From Pomphorhynchus laevis (Eukaryota; Acanthocephala; Palaeacanthocephala; Echinorhynchida; Pomphorhynchidae), in the NCBI GenBank assembly GCA_012934845.2, contig WNNJ02000257.1, forward strand, positions 149,752-213,751: a DNA stretch of 64,000 bases. The letters run 5' to 3'. Position 1 is the stretch's first letter. Each line of letters opens with the position of its first letter. Made by a program: the position numbers and the translations under genes. Positions 37,689 through 50,154 of the stretch are shown here, piece after piece. The notes under the pieces were generated by a model. The model searched no databases. It was not told the origin of the DNA and saw nothing but the letters and a program-made list of their open reading frames with translations.

Positions 37689-38190
37689 TTAAAGTTGTTT
37701 TAATATTTCTAATTGTTCATTTATATACATATCTTTTTTAATATTTTTAACTCTATTTTTCTTATTCCTTTTATCCTCATGACTTCTTGGTTTGTGTTTA
37801 ACCGGATTATTAAAATATAGTTGTTTATTGTGTATTATACTACTTCTGCCAATTCCTTGTACCACCACGTCATTCAATCCTAATGGGTACATGGAATTAA
37901 TTGTTTTAATCCAAAAATCTTCTTTTTCTAATAGTTTTTGATTTAATATTGAAATGTTTTCTTCGATAATATGTTCTAAAATAAATAATTTAAAGTTTTT
38001 AATATCATGTCCGATTAATCTCATATGTTTATGAAATATAGTTTGACTATTATGATGTATATTATATATGTGTTGCCTAAACCTAGTTTTTAACATTTGA
38101 TATATTTTTCATATATATTGCAATCCACATGTACATTGTATAAGATACACTACACTTGCGGTATTGCAGTTACAATTATTATTAATATTT
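37689..38190 (-). CDS. GIY-YIG endonuclease domain of the PLE, N-terminal position
   Basis: Reading the minus strand, 'CNCNTASVVYLIQCTCG' precedes 'LQYI', matching the PLE form of the GIY...YIG core (VVYLI as the GIY strand, C.C in between, QYI(G) as the second strand); the Gly position of YIG is an in-frame TGA in this copy. Then come 'LKTRFRQHIYNIHHN' with the catalytic Arg and the His of R..(Q/E)H, 'HMRLIGHDIKNFKLFILEHI', 'EKEDFWIKTINSMYPLGLND' with the metal-binding Glu and the PLGLN(D/E) signature, and a Lys/Arg-rich end. It would nick the target DNA. Being 5' of the RT on the same strand, with no second copy 3' of any RT here, it supports a permuted element. Confidence 0.85.
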
Positions 38191-38337
38191 AATGAAAAGC
38201 AAGATGTAGTAAACCAGATCATTTAAACGACAATATTTTGTTTACATCATATATAATTTGTTATTATTAATTATTTCACAATAATTACTAAAAAACGATT
38301 TCAAAAATATTAAATAGATTTTAAAAACAATAAATTG

Positions 38338-41300
38338 TTATTTATTCGTTTTGGCTTGATCAGCGTTTGGATTAAACATTGGATAGCGCCAACATGAGTC
38401 ATCAATATCCTTATACGTTGTCAAAGTATCGATAATATTTCGCCGAAAAGCTTTTATCTAAATGCAAAATGTTTGATTGTAAAAATGCAAAAAAATCAAA
38501 CTTACGGGATGTACTTTTCGTTTCAGATAAACGTCTAAATAACCTGAAGTTCTAAAATACCACGGAGTTCGCGATGACTTCCACGGCATGTCATAACGAG
38601 TAAGTCCTCCCATACACATACGCTCGAAATTGAAATCTTCATCTTCCTTTACCTCGGAACGAACGTAACCATTTGATGGCGATGCTAAGATATCGGTGTG
38701 CCCATTAGCTCTATCATCAATGGAAACGACTAACATATTGGTTTCATCAGCCCATTGTTGGTATGATTTCTTATAAAAATTACAAATCACTAGCAATTGA
38801 ATAATACAATCAATTAAGCAAATTACAAAACGGAGATACGAAATAACCTAACATATTTAAAACTTTTAAGATTTTAATTTAAAATATAGCTTTATATCTC
38901 ATGCATCATTCCAATGATCGAAACAATTGATTGCTGAATATATATTTTGTACAGATATTTTTTATATCCGCACGCCTAAAATATTGTTATACGTTCTCGC
39001 ACCTCTTTAAGTACATCTAAAGACTTATTTAAGAATAAAGTTAAAAGAGAGCAAGTTTGTAGAACTAACTTTTGATAATGTACTGTGCAAACAAGAATAA
39101 ACTATACGGAATCGAAAAATATTAAAATCTAATTTACCAACATTAATAATATATCTATAAATATATTTTATGCTTTCTATAGCACAAAATATAAATATAT
39201 ATAAAATTTTATTTTAATAAAAATATATTTTAATATTTATTTTATTTTCTATAGATATATATTTTTATTTCTACTTTTATAGATTACAAAATGTAATAGA
39301 ATTAGATATGTGAGTAGGCTCCAAATATTTATATATATTAAATATTTATAATATTAAATTTATTTTATATTACTGATGCTGTTTGTACTACATTGTTGTA
39401 CCGTTAAGTCATAATCTTCAAAGCTCACAAGCATTTCAGTAATCGTACAATAATAAATGCAATCATATGTTATAGCTAATATATTGCTAACTCCTAAATT
39501 ATTATTGATAAATTGATTATCAAAAAATATTAATTTACTAATAATTAATACTTTATTAATTTTATTACTAACTTGCTGCAAGTAGAATTAAACTATTTCA
39601 ATTTTTGTAGATATAAGTTTATTCGGATTGTATTAGTGTTGCTTATATTTTTGAGGCAATGTAATTATCTTAGTTAAGACAAAGCATAACATATGTAGTT
39701 AATTATGTAAATGATTAACATATAAACTTTTATAATAATCGTAAGTAAATTAAACTTAAGAAATTTGCTACTTGTAAAATCAATTTCTAAATTTAAATAT
39801 GTGCATCAAACAAAAATTATTACATCCCACATTTTAAGTAATTTGCAACAATTGTTTGACACCTATTTTAGAGTATTTTGCTATACGATGTTTTAACTTA
39901 CACATTATAATCTCAGTTTCAATCGAACCATTAGTAACGCTACGTAAACACTAATATTATAACGTTACATTCAACTGTTTGCACGAGCAATTGCATTTTA
40001 TGGATCACTGAAATGATGAAAACAATTGATTGTTGAACAGATTATTTTATCTGTACAGATATTTTTAATATCCGCACGCCTAAAATATTGTTATACGTTC
40101 TCGCATCCCTTTAAGTACATCTAATGACTTATTTAAGAATAAAGTTAAAAGAGCGCAAGTTTGTAGAACTAACTTTTGATAATGTACTGTGCGAACAAGA
40201 ATGAAATATACGGAATCGAAAATTCAACAAACTGCATACAAACAGCATGAACTTTACAAATTTTCATCTATACAGGATTTTTTGAAATTTTAAGACTTCT
40301 AAAATTATCATATAATAATATGTAAATAATAATTGATAATAATTGATAATAATATGATATAATAATATAATAATATGATAATAATATTATAAATTATTAT
40401 AATTTAATCACTTGTTCGTTCCTGCTTTTTAAATGTGATGCTTTGTTACTGATAGTAATAATTTGCATGTTAGATTAGAAACTCAAGTGATTTTCAAATT
40501 TTGTCTTGATTGACAAAATATCACTAAATCCAAACTCTCATAAGTGCGTTTTCTAACTGCATTTCAAGAAAGAGATGTGTGCGCAATTCAAGAAGATCAT
40601 CCTTCGACTTTTCATCATCCGACATATAATCCAAATAAAAGCAGTATGGATTTATTATCCATTATTCTGGAGTTACCAAAATGCTAGAAGTTGTAAAATA
40701 GTCATTATATAAATTAGCTAATTTATATAATTCGCTAATATTTCGAAAGAAAACCAAAACATAAACGTTATCTCTTATCATGTAAACAACAAACTGATAA
40801 GAGTGCAGGGATCGCGATCCTTTATAAACTAAAAAAAACGAGGACTGAAATGGAGATTGAATTAAGTGGAAAGAAGTGTCATTGTGTTCATCGTCTGGTG
40901 AGTTTTAATTTTCACCGTGAGTATCATTGATATTACTTGTTTAAGCGATAACATCCCATGTTAAATACCTGTCTTATGAGACCAAGAAGAAATGCATTCG
41001 CGATTGAAATAATATTTGCAGATCCGTCAGATTTTGCATACAGATTTCTTATACCAATTAACTCGCACATTGATCGCAGCATTCGATGACACTCTAATCC
41101 ATGACCTTTCAGAAATAAACGTCAAGTATTATTAAGAAGACATAAAATCCATGTGACGTTTAAATGCAATTATTGTTGAATTAAGAATAAATTATGATGT
41201 AATTGCTGAATTAAGATTACATTATTGATGATAGAGTTAATGTAAATACCGATATGTAGTAATATCAACATAATTTATTGAAATATATTATAATAATGAC

Positions 41301-44300
41301 TTAATGAGTATAATTTATCAATTAACAAAATAATTAGTTAGAATTTATAACAAGTAATTAATTATTTGCACTTGTATACGACAATACGAAGGAATAACAG
41401 AATTGATACGAAATTTGAATAGCCTTGAAGCCGCACTATGAAAAACTGTGTGAATTCAAAATCTCTAGTCAAAATAGATCAATCTCTTTGGTAAGCAAGC
41501 TCGTTGATAACAAATTTCAAAATATTTAAATATTCAATTATTAAATGTTATTAGTATTTAATCTGGTCTTTTAATTAAGTAAATCATTTCCTTTCAACGA
41601 TTTATAAATGTCACACATTAATGAAGACTTTAACAAGGACGAATACATATTTAAATCTGCTCACATTTGTTTGGTAAAAATAGGAGCAATTTTAAACAAT
41701 TGCTTACTGGGGCGAAATAATTTTAAATAAAATTTGTGTGAAGGCACGAAATTGGCACGAAATTCGAATAGCTTTGAAGCCGCACTATGAAAAATTAGTG
41801 TGAAGTCAAAATCTAGAGATTCAACAAATTCAATTATTTCAACTACATGAAATACCTTTTAATAAAGCTAATATTTTTGACAATATTTAACTAACGAAAC
41901 GGAAAAATAACTTAGCTTTCAAATATTTGCATAATTAAAGGAATTATTTCATTAATATATTTTGCTATAATAATAAGGTTTCTGAAACACTACAATTTAT
42001 AGCGATTTGATTCATCTCAATCAAATTGTAGAATTTACACATTTTTGATCAACAAATCTAAAATTTTAATAAATATTAAGTACTAAATGTTTATCGAATT
42101 CTGATTTTACATAATTAACTCAATAATTTACATAATTTAATGTATTTCAAATAATCAATAATTATAAATTGTTAATCTTTCTTAGTTAAGAAATTAACTA
42201 AATTTATGTACTTTTAAGCTTACCTTATTTTATAGAAGATATCATGTATTTCATTGAAGGTTATAGAAAATTATGATTAGCCAAATTGAAAGCAGACATA
42301 AATTTGCAAATTAATAAAAAATATTTATAAAGAATCTGCAAAACGTTAAAAGGTAAATTTCTTTGAAAATCAATTGTTAACTAATTTACTATAAAAGCGG
42401 ATTTATATGAAAAAATATTGATGACATATTTAACTATACAATTAAAAAATATTTGGTAGTGACTTAGAACGAACCTTCTCCTCGACGAGTAACGAATAAA
42501 TTTGCATATCCGAATTCCGATTTAAAATTATGCAATACTGTTGAATCAAAACGATCAAAATTGACATAAACAAGATTGCGACATGCTCGCTGCTTTGCTT
42601 TATCTAGGGTAATCTTTGAGTTTATTCCTAAATGCGCTCCAAGACCTAAGCAAAATAAAATGTATTGGCAAACCTGAAAGAGACAAAGTATCACATTGCA
42701 AATGCAAAGTCAGCGGATAAAAAATAACAAATACAAAACAAGCAATATGTAGTAGAGATAAGATCGGAAGTAGCAAAACCAATGAAAGAATACTAACATT
42801 TGTTAGTAATTCATAAGTGAATTAGTAAACCACTTTTATAGACAGCTAAAAGTCATAGAATCAAAATTTATGGATATAATTTACCTATCAAGCCGTTCCC
42901 ATTGCCACATGCAACCAACGCACGTACTCGTCTTTGCTTGCCATACGTGCTAGTCATCACCATTCGATGAGAATAAAACAGCACTCTTGTGTCAAAGTCG
43001 GTTGCATTAACTGGTCAAAAAAATTAATAAGCGAATATATAAAGAAACATTTTCTTACATCCATCAATTTCGTTTACTTTACCAAGGCTGCGACCACCAA
43101 TTTGACCACCAGTCCATCCTCTCTCACTCTTTGGTAAGCTAGCTCGTCTATAACAAATTTCAAAATCTTTAAATGTTCAATTATTAAATGTTGTTAGTGC
43201 TTAATCTGGTCTTTTAATTAAGTAAACCATTTCCTTTCAACGATTTATAAATGTCACACATTAATGAAGACTTAAACAAGGACGCATACATATTTAAATT
43301 ATTATCTGCCCTCGTGTGTTTGGTAAAAATAGGAGCCTTTTAACAATTGCTTACCGGGGGCGAAAGAATTTTGAACGGGTTTCATCAATATTTCGTTGAT
43401 AATCATCATTAGATCCATGTTCGGTAATTTGAATTCGCTTTTGATTATTATCAAATGGCACATTTAGCCCAGGAAGATTGACTTTAAACTTTCCTTTAAT
43501 GATTTAATACAATTTAAGTTAAAAATTGTAATTTAAATTTGTTTTTACAACACATGCTTGAGTTTGTTTAATTGAAAGTATTGTTTTATCGAGTAAATCA
43601 TTTATTTAAATCATTCATTTACTTAAATATTAATTTAAAATTCGTTTAAAAAACCAAATTGCGATGAAAATACAACTGTACGATAAAAGATTATTATAAA
43701 TAATAAAAAAGTCACTTACGCAACCGTTTCAAAATTAAATGAAAGTAAAGTATTTAAAGCATTAAACAGTGATAGTCTCGAGTCTTTTATATGCATAAAT
43801 GTAGTCATTCCTGTCGGGTGAATTGTCTGAAAATAAAAAAACTCTGAAAAACTCGATAAAAATTGTCTGAAAAACTCGATAAAAATCATAACGTTGATTT
43901 TTTGCCAAATTATGTATCTCATGCAGGAAATAAAAACTTACTTTTCTTAATTCGTAGAGATGTCTGCAAAAATATTATCAAAGTATGTGATAAAATTATA
44001 TTTTTAATTTTTTATTATTTTTTTAATTTACAAAATTACTTAAACGTTTTTAAGAACGTTTGAACGGAAAAGTTCAATTTTCCAAATAACACCTAACACA
44101 AGTGAATTTGTCAAATCATTACTTGAAAAATCTAGATTATTTCCAGTTAAATTTATAAATTTAACTGCAAACAAAATACATCGTTTACAAACCTAAGGTT
44201 AAAGGACAATTACTCGTTTTAGAAGACTACAAACATCACGCTTGACTTTAAGAGACAGTTAGTTAATTATTTAATATATCATTAATATGAGGTGAACAAT

Positions 44301-46716
44301 GTTAGATGCGGCATATCAATTTAAATGTTAATTATCAAAGGCTTTCTGGAATTGTTTATTGCAACGCATTTTTTAGTCCTGTAAGATAACAGTAAGCTAT
44401 TAAAAATTCAACGACTTTTTTATTTAAAAAAATTTCATTCTCCCATGTTCAATCAATAATGAATTTCCATTAGAAATAACGATAAATTTTACATCAAAAT
44501 AACAAAAATTGAAATTAGACATCGAATGACTCTCATAGTACAATTGAAAAATGTAATTCTAAAGAAATGTAATTCTATTCTGAAGTTAAAAATAATAGTT
44601 ATCAAGTGAAATGCATTTGACAAAATATGCTATTTTATAAATTATGAGATATGACATCTCATCAGCTCTAGTGAGCTAGATTGTGAATTTAAACAAACGA
44701 AAGAATTAAAGTTGCGAAACTTGAATAACGAACCTATGTAGCTTTTATAATAAACAGTTACAATCACGTTGACTGTTTTTGCAATATAAAAGAAAGAAAG
44801 AAATCAATAGAAATAAAAATTATTTGCATGATATTTTCGTTATCTTTTAAATAACTGAACAAGAAAAGAGTTAACTTAATTTACGGAATGATCTAAAACT
44901 AGTGTAACAACGGTTCTGCATATAAGATTAATTTTTTATCTTAAAAGTGTGTTGCAACTGACTTGTCGTAGACTACGGAAAAGGGGTGTAAAATACATTT
45001 GAGTTTCCTAGAAAATTCATGAACTGCGGATATTATCACTTTTACATTGAGAGAAATAATAACAATAATCTTACGAGCGGATACGGCGATATATTAAAAT
45101 CTAAAAAGATTTATTCAAATCTACAATACATGCACCTTAATTTAAATAAAATTTTTGTTAATTTTAATATATTTTAAAATTAGAATTAATGTTATTCCTA
45201 ATATATGTGTCCTTTATTTTTCTCACTCATTGTAATGACCGAAGTTTAGAAATATGTTGTCAAGAATGCTACCTTATCAAGTATATAAATAGGTAAGAAA
45301 AATAATTCAATATAAAACATAGAAATGATATAAACATTTTAAACAGAAGAAAAATTAAATATTAACGTGGCCACTGAGGATAAATAATGACTAATAATAC
45401 TCTTAATACAAAGAAAAAAGGCTTCCGTTTGGCACTACAAAATATTAAAACTAATTGACTATGTTCTTAGATGAGTCAGATCTTAACAGTTAAATTTACG
45501 CCATTCGGTAAAAAGTGTAACACATTAGTCATATTGTGCTGGGCAAGAGAGGATATGAGTGACAAACTGTCAGAATTCTAAATATTTAGACCTCACAAAA
45601 TTCTCAGAATGCATTAAAAACTTGTGTCTTTTAGAATTGCTTTAAAATTCATTGTATACGGATTCCGCTCCAGGCATTGCAAACTAACGATGATCGATTA
45701 AAATAAACTTCGCGGTCATCCGGTTGATCGCTTTGTTTGCGACCCCTTAATCGATTAAGAAAAATAAAGAACGATTAAGAAAAATCGTTCGCTAATAGGA
45801 ATCACTGGTACAAATGGCTATAAGCATCATGCAAATTTTTAGAATAGCAAGTCATATTGCTATTGAATTCAAGTCATATCAATAAAAGATTCTCGTTATT
45901 CTGTTAAATTGTAAATGATAAAAGATTCTTTAAACAATAATTTTAATTTTCACTGTCTAGAAATAAGAAGCATAAATATAATGAGCATTCACAGATTCAC
46001 AGGCATAGAATACAAATCTAATTAAATATCCTTTTGATAAATAATAAATATAATATAATATTAAATTTAATATAATATTAATTTAATATAATATTAAATA
46101 AATATTTTACTATAGATAGTAATTTGTTAATTAATAAAAAGTAATATAATAGAATAACAGTTCATCAAAAGTATTAAATTATATCTAAGTAATTTATAAA
46201 TTAAATCTTCATCTAAATTAATGTTCATAGTAAATAAATTTAATATTTTAATTTTTAATTTTTATTAAATTTAATATTAAATTTAATTAATATTACACTT
46301 TAATCAATATTAAATTAATAATTTAATTAATATTAAATTTATTATTGAATTTTATTTTTATTAAATTTAATTTTAATTTCTAATTTTTAATTTGTATTCC
46401 GTATGACCAAATTAAAACAAGGTTTGAGTACAGTGTTTTATATACGCATGATATAATATTTCTCATAATTGTCTGTTTTCTATCCTACACTATTCAATAC
46501 TATAAAACAATAATATTTTAAGTAAAATATCATTCTCATCTGTTATTGTACGGAATAATTACAAAACTGTGGCACTTTGTTTAATACACTTACCCACTCC
46601 AATATCTTGCCCAATATTTAAATTTTTTGACCTTATAGATCCTCTTCGTCCTCTTCCCTTTTTCGCTCCTGGATTACTGACGCTAACGGTGGTTTTCCAA
46701 ATTTCATGTGCAGTTT
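38338..46716 (-). CDS. MRPS5: Mitochondrial small-subunit ribosomal protein uS5m (8 exons; first exon missing)
   Basis: Exons: 46716-46594, 43493-43355, 43138-43059, 43010-42885, 42645-42475, 41105-40969, 38769-38506 and 38457-38338. Phases join throughout, giving 385 residues before TAA; human MRPS5 has 430, so a mitochondrial-targeting N-terminus is still missing upstream of 46716. Landmarks in order: 'HEIWKTTVSVSNPGAKKGRG', 'VNLPGLNVPFDNN', 'SERGWTGGQIGGRSLG', 'ATDFDTRVLF', 'RRVRALVACGNGNGLIGLGA' (S5 double-stranded-RNA-binding fold), 'KAKQRACRNLVYVNFDRFD', 'GHGLECHRMLRSMCELIGIR', 'LYAKSDGSANIISIANAFLL' and 'DILASPSNGYVRSEVKED'. The domain helps form the mRNA entry site of the mitoribosome. 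One intron is only 48 nt; the largest is 3.1 kb. Four acceptors read AAG. The seventh exon could also end at 38515. Confidence 0.95.
38905..39120. repeat. Direct repeat in an MRPS5 intron (copy 1)
   Basis: About 215 bases, sharing ATCCGCACGCCTAAAATATT, GTTATACGTTCTCGCA and CTAACTTTTGATAATGTACT with copy 2, at roughly 90 percent identity. Confidence 0.87.
40000..40225. repeat. Direct repeat in an MRPS5 intron (copy 2)
   Basis: Second copy of the 38905-39120 segment, same orientation, 1.1 kb apart, both inside the 2.2-kb intron between exons 6 and 7. The DNA between them is AT-rich with no recognised gene. Confidence 0.87.
41402..41825. repeat. Copy of the MRPS5 exon 2-3 intron, flanked by 75-bp direct repeats
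   Basis: Bases 41487-41740 match 43130-43372, which spans the 3' edge of exon 2, the whole intron and the 5' edge of exon 3 (minus strand). The copy sits inside the later intron between exons 5 and 6. It is bracketed by two similar segments, about 41402-41480 and 41750-41825, both containing GAATAGC(C/T)TTGAAGCCGC and ACTATGAAAAA. Confidence 0.82.
43494..46593. other. Largest MRPS5 intron
   Basis: A minus-strand segment at 43723-43829 has good splice borders (TTTCAG and GTAAGT) and an open frame 'TIHPTGMTTFMHIKDSRLS', but including it breaks the MRPS5 frame, which joins perfectly without it. The rest is AT-rich with simple TAATATAATA-type repeats near 46.0-46.4 kb. Confidence 0.45.
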
Positions 46717-48490
46717 CTTGTACCAGTGAAAATGAAATTTAGTAGAAAAATAAAACATTCATGACACATACTGCTAAAAAACGTGCTGTTTCGGGAAAAC
46801 CACTGCAAACAGAAAAATCTATTTGCCAATACCATCTTTAAACAATGCCAAACTATAAAAGTAAAAGATTTAAAATAAAAATAAAATATTTTTTATTTTT
46901 TTAAAATAAAAAATAATTTATAAATATTAAAAAAAAATAATATTTATAAATATTAAACGAAAAATTCGAGTGCAGATTATTCAGTTGCTTCTTTGAAACA
47001 TGCCGCACTACCCCGTTGCTGGTTCAAGTCTTGACGGAATACCATCCTCACTAACCGTTTACAGCTGAATGAAGAAAAAACGCGCCTTTGACCGTCTGAA
47101 ATCAAAAGAGTGTGCGCTTACTCGATATACAGGTTCACCATATGCACATACATAGGGCTGGCTGCTGTGAACTCCTAACATCAGCGCAACAAATATTTCT
47201 ATTTGAATATCCAGATACAACCACTGGCTGCCTCTGAGTGTTCGAAGCTTACTTTCTTAAAAAATAAATTTTAATAATTTATTATTAATAAATAATAAAT
47301 AATAAATAATAATTTATATATTACATAATAATTAATAATATATAATTATAATAATTTATATATTAGTAATTTATATACGTAGATTTTATATAAAAAAATC
47401 GACGTAAGGCTATCTTCCATCTAAATTTTGAAAATTACAAAATTAAAAATGACTGTAATGCTGATGGAACAGTTGACAGATGGAACATGAGGATCAACTT
47501 TTTACTCTAAACTATTAAATGGAAAAACGTTTTACTGACACGACCTCCTAAAACGATTAAGTTTATCTTCCCTTAGGCACGAAAGGTGATTTACAAATCA
47601 TTCAATCAGAGCACTCATCGACCATGATAAGGATGTTTATCCTTTTGTTTAATATACACACAAATTTTATTAAGTAATAAAATTTATTACTTAATAAATT
47701 TTATTAATAATAAATTTTAGTGTCGGAAAGAAATGTTCCATTTTTGGGAGGTGACTTACGCTGTCCCGCTAAGTAAATCGAAAAGATCAAGTCGAAACAG
47801 TACCTAGTCATAGTTTAGCAAAAGTCCGTGAGGCTATTAGAAAATAGTAAGGGCTTGTATGCAAGTGACTACAACGATGGGATATAATTGTAGTGAAGAT
47901 GGAGGGATCACAACAGAATTGCACAAAAATATGTTAATAGCCAAACTACCATTCACGGATAAATATAATAAATAATACGTATATTTAATAATAAAAATTA
48001 TTAAAACCTTTAATAATTAAAAATCAATATTTTAATTAAATTAGTAAATACAAAGATCCATCGGTTGATGAAATGTAATTAAAATAAATTAAAATTTTTA
48101 TAAATAAATATTTTATTAATAAATTTTGTTTATTTTTTCCTTCAAGGAAAACATCAAAGTCAATATAATGAATATTCAATATCTATGAGGCAAATAGCTA
48201 CAGAAACAAAAGTGATAGATAAAACAAATATATCGAATTTATAAAAACAATCAGATTTAGCGAGTACATGACAGCTAAATATTATATACCGTGTCTTAAA
48301 TAACCATTTACGACATTTGAAACAATTTTCTCCTTAAACAAAGCAAGAAAACGACTTTCATTTCTATATTTCAATAATATCTGCCATCATCGACATATAA
48401 ATAAAGTACATTAAGCAACAAATTTGTTTTTAAAGCTAAAGACGATGTACCTGCCATCTAAGTATCCAAATGTTAGTGCAATAAAATTTT
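46717..48490. other. 5' flank of MRPS5 with one GC-richer block
   Basis: Expected to hold the MRPS5 first exon and promoter, neither of which I could place. A block at 46970-47250 is richer in GC, with a stretch like a tRNA B box (GGTTCAAGTCTTG at about 47032). It could be a decayed SINE, but I find no A box or tail. The remainder is AT-rich. Confidence 0.3.
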
Positions 48491-48592
48491 AAATTTTATT
48501 AACGCAATTCAATAATTCCGGAAAATGATGTAATAATATTTAAAGCATAATGATATATACTTACAATTGAATTATCTCGAAACGATAAACCG

Positions 48593-48923
48593 TCAATTTA
48601 ACAACGTCTGAATTATAATATCACCCGCATGTATATAATAGACCAATTGTGACGGTAATTTTTGTAGTTTTGCTTTGATAAAAAGGTACGCAACATATTT
48701 TTGTCGAATTGTTCCGTGCTGTAAAATGTACCATTGTAACAATTTTTCAAATTTGCAAGTCACTAGATCCACTGAAATGCGTTTCTTTAAATTACCTATG
48801 TATCTATCTAAGAGTTTTGATAGAGAACTCTCATTTATTAACATTTAATTACATCAAACCATTAAGGCAATTGTATCCGCTTACAGTCACAACAATATGA
48901 CGATCTTTGATGTCAGTATCCAT
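48593..48923 (-). CDS. Hypothetical small protein, two exons
   Basis: An ATG at 48923 opens 13 codons ('MDTDIKDRHIVVT') up to a GTAAGC donor at 48884. A 55-nt intron ends in AG, and exon 2 (48829-48593) continues for 78 codons to TGA, giving 91 residues with phase 0 at the junction. Exon 2 reads 'SSLSKLLDRYIGNLKKRISV', then 'KFEKLLQWYILQHGTIRQKY' and 'LPSQLVYYIHAGDIIIQTLL'. It looks helical and basic, with no signal peptide or clear membrane span. I do not recognise the family. Support comes from intron size (like the short introns of neighbouring genes) and from a diverged inverted copy of its 3' end at 50.2 kb. It could still be a chance open frame. Confidence 0.35.
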
Positions 48924-49197
48924 ATTTTACTTTTGTAGGCATCGTCTGATATTTCACAGATTGTAAAGTAATTTTTATTTAGACTGTATCCCTATAATCT
49001 TACATTTTCTACATTTTAAACTACATTCGACTTATACAAACTATAGCTACATATGCACTTCAAAATAAATATTAATTTTAAGATCGAAACAAATAATTGT
49101 TCATTCTATATTTTTTGTAGGAACATCTACTAACTAATAGTATCACACTTCATTAAAATATTATATATTAAAATATGCTATATTTTAATATTGTAAC

Positions 49198-49757
49198 TAT
49201 TGCTTACACGAGCCGCTATTCTTCATTGGTCGGTTTGGTGTTATCCTCGTGTGGTTGTTTGAATCTTATTAGCATCACTGTACACTACAATCAGCGTGGG
49301 TGGACCTAATCAGCAGTGAGCCTACGCCTACATTTCGTGTTTCGGTTCTGTTACTGTTTCTGCTAAACTCCTTGTCGCCGAAATGCTGGTTTATATTTGG
49401 CTTATATACCAAATTACACAATTAATGTGTTCTATATTTGGTGTGGGCGGTAACTAATATTCGCAATTCGAATCTACCATACACCGATTTTTTATTCCGT
49501 TCTTATAAGAAATGTTCACTGGACAGTAAACCGTAAGCTGTCTTTTTACTATTGTGAATATTGCTTACACGAGTCGCTATTCTTCATTGTCGGTTTGATA
49601 TTATCCTCGTGTGGTTGTTTGAATCCTATCAGCATCAACAGTAACATGACCGAAACACGAAATGTAGGCGTGGGCTTACTGTTGATGATGTCCACCCACG
49701 CTGATTGTAGTGTAAAGTGATGCTGATAGGATTCAAACAACCACACGAGGATATTTT
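49198..49757. repeat. Clustered direct and inverted repeats with GAAAC/TGATGA blocks
   Basis: TTGCTTACACGAG(C/T)CGCTATT occurs at about 49201 and 49561 in the same orientation, each followed by CCTCGTGTGGTTGTTTGAAT. The latter is repeated inverted near 49718-49750, so 49605-49637 and 49717-49750 form a hairpin. The centre contains ACCGAAACACGAAATGTAGG and TGTTGATGATGTCCACCCACG, with CAACAGTAA/TTACTGTTG and GCGTGGG/CCCACGC pairings that cross each other. The GAAAC then TGATGA order recalls the PLE tail, so it may be the end of another PLE family. Confidence 0.65.
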
Positions 49758-50154
49758 AATGTTATTAAAATATAACATATTAAATTATATTATAATTCCG
49801 CCATGGCCGGTCTCAAGCCCGTGCTGAGAAAGAAAGAAGGTTGGCAATTGCCTTCGTGACAAGCCAGCTATAAAAACGTTGCATCAACAGTATGAAATGC
49901 TGTATCAATGAACTTCGCGAAAGGTGACTACAATGATACGGCCGCGTTCTTCGAGCAAACGAACATCAACCATAAATAAGGCCCATCTGTGTGCCAGTGC
50001 AAAAAGCGGACTACATAACGAAGCGGAACAAACGCTGAAGAAAAAGAAGAAAATGCTATATTTTAATATGTTATTAAAATATAGCATTTTAAATTAAACT
50101 AATTATTTTAAATTATATTGATATAATTAACAAAACTATAAACATTACCTTTTA

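Larger units (their letters stand above)
35230..38190 (-). mobile_element. Penelope-like element copy B with endonuclease upstream of RT (Naiad-like)
   Basis: Read on the minus strand, the order is GIY-YIG endonuclease (about 38190-37689), RT N-terminal region (about 37540 onward), RT (37157-35485), a stop, then the tail (35475-35230). The RT shows 'IITTIDKASNNFVFICKKLY', 'ILYWNPKLHKNPIKPRF', 'YMFRYIDDICVFNS' (IDD box) and the C-terminal 'CIPYNIKYNTLNNEILRI'. No endonuclease follows the RT. PLE proteins prime reverse transcription at nicked DNA or exposed 3' ends. The endonuclease-first order is that of the Naiad (animal) and Chlamys (algal/protist) PLE groups; classical Penelope/Poseidon/Neptune elements have it last. 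The copy carries several breaks and an internal repeat (37595-37650 repeats 37255-37310). Confidence 0.9.

Noticed and set aside
38097-38190. In-frame TGA in the PLE endonuclease as selenocysteine, as reported for some Naiads
   Set aside because: It lies at the Gly of YIG rather than at a Cys position, and the copy carries other breaks, so plain decay is the simpler reading.
43723-43829. Extra MRPS5 exon with good splice borders
   Set aside because: Its 107 nt break the reading frame, while exons 1 and 2 as numbered here join exactly and match human uS5m without it.
47025-47060. tRNA gene or tRNA-derived SINE (B-box-like GGTTCAAGTC)
   Set aside because: No A box at the right distance, no cloverleaf and no SINE tail could be found.
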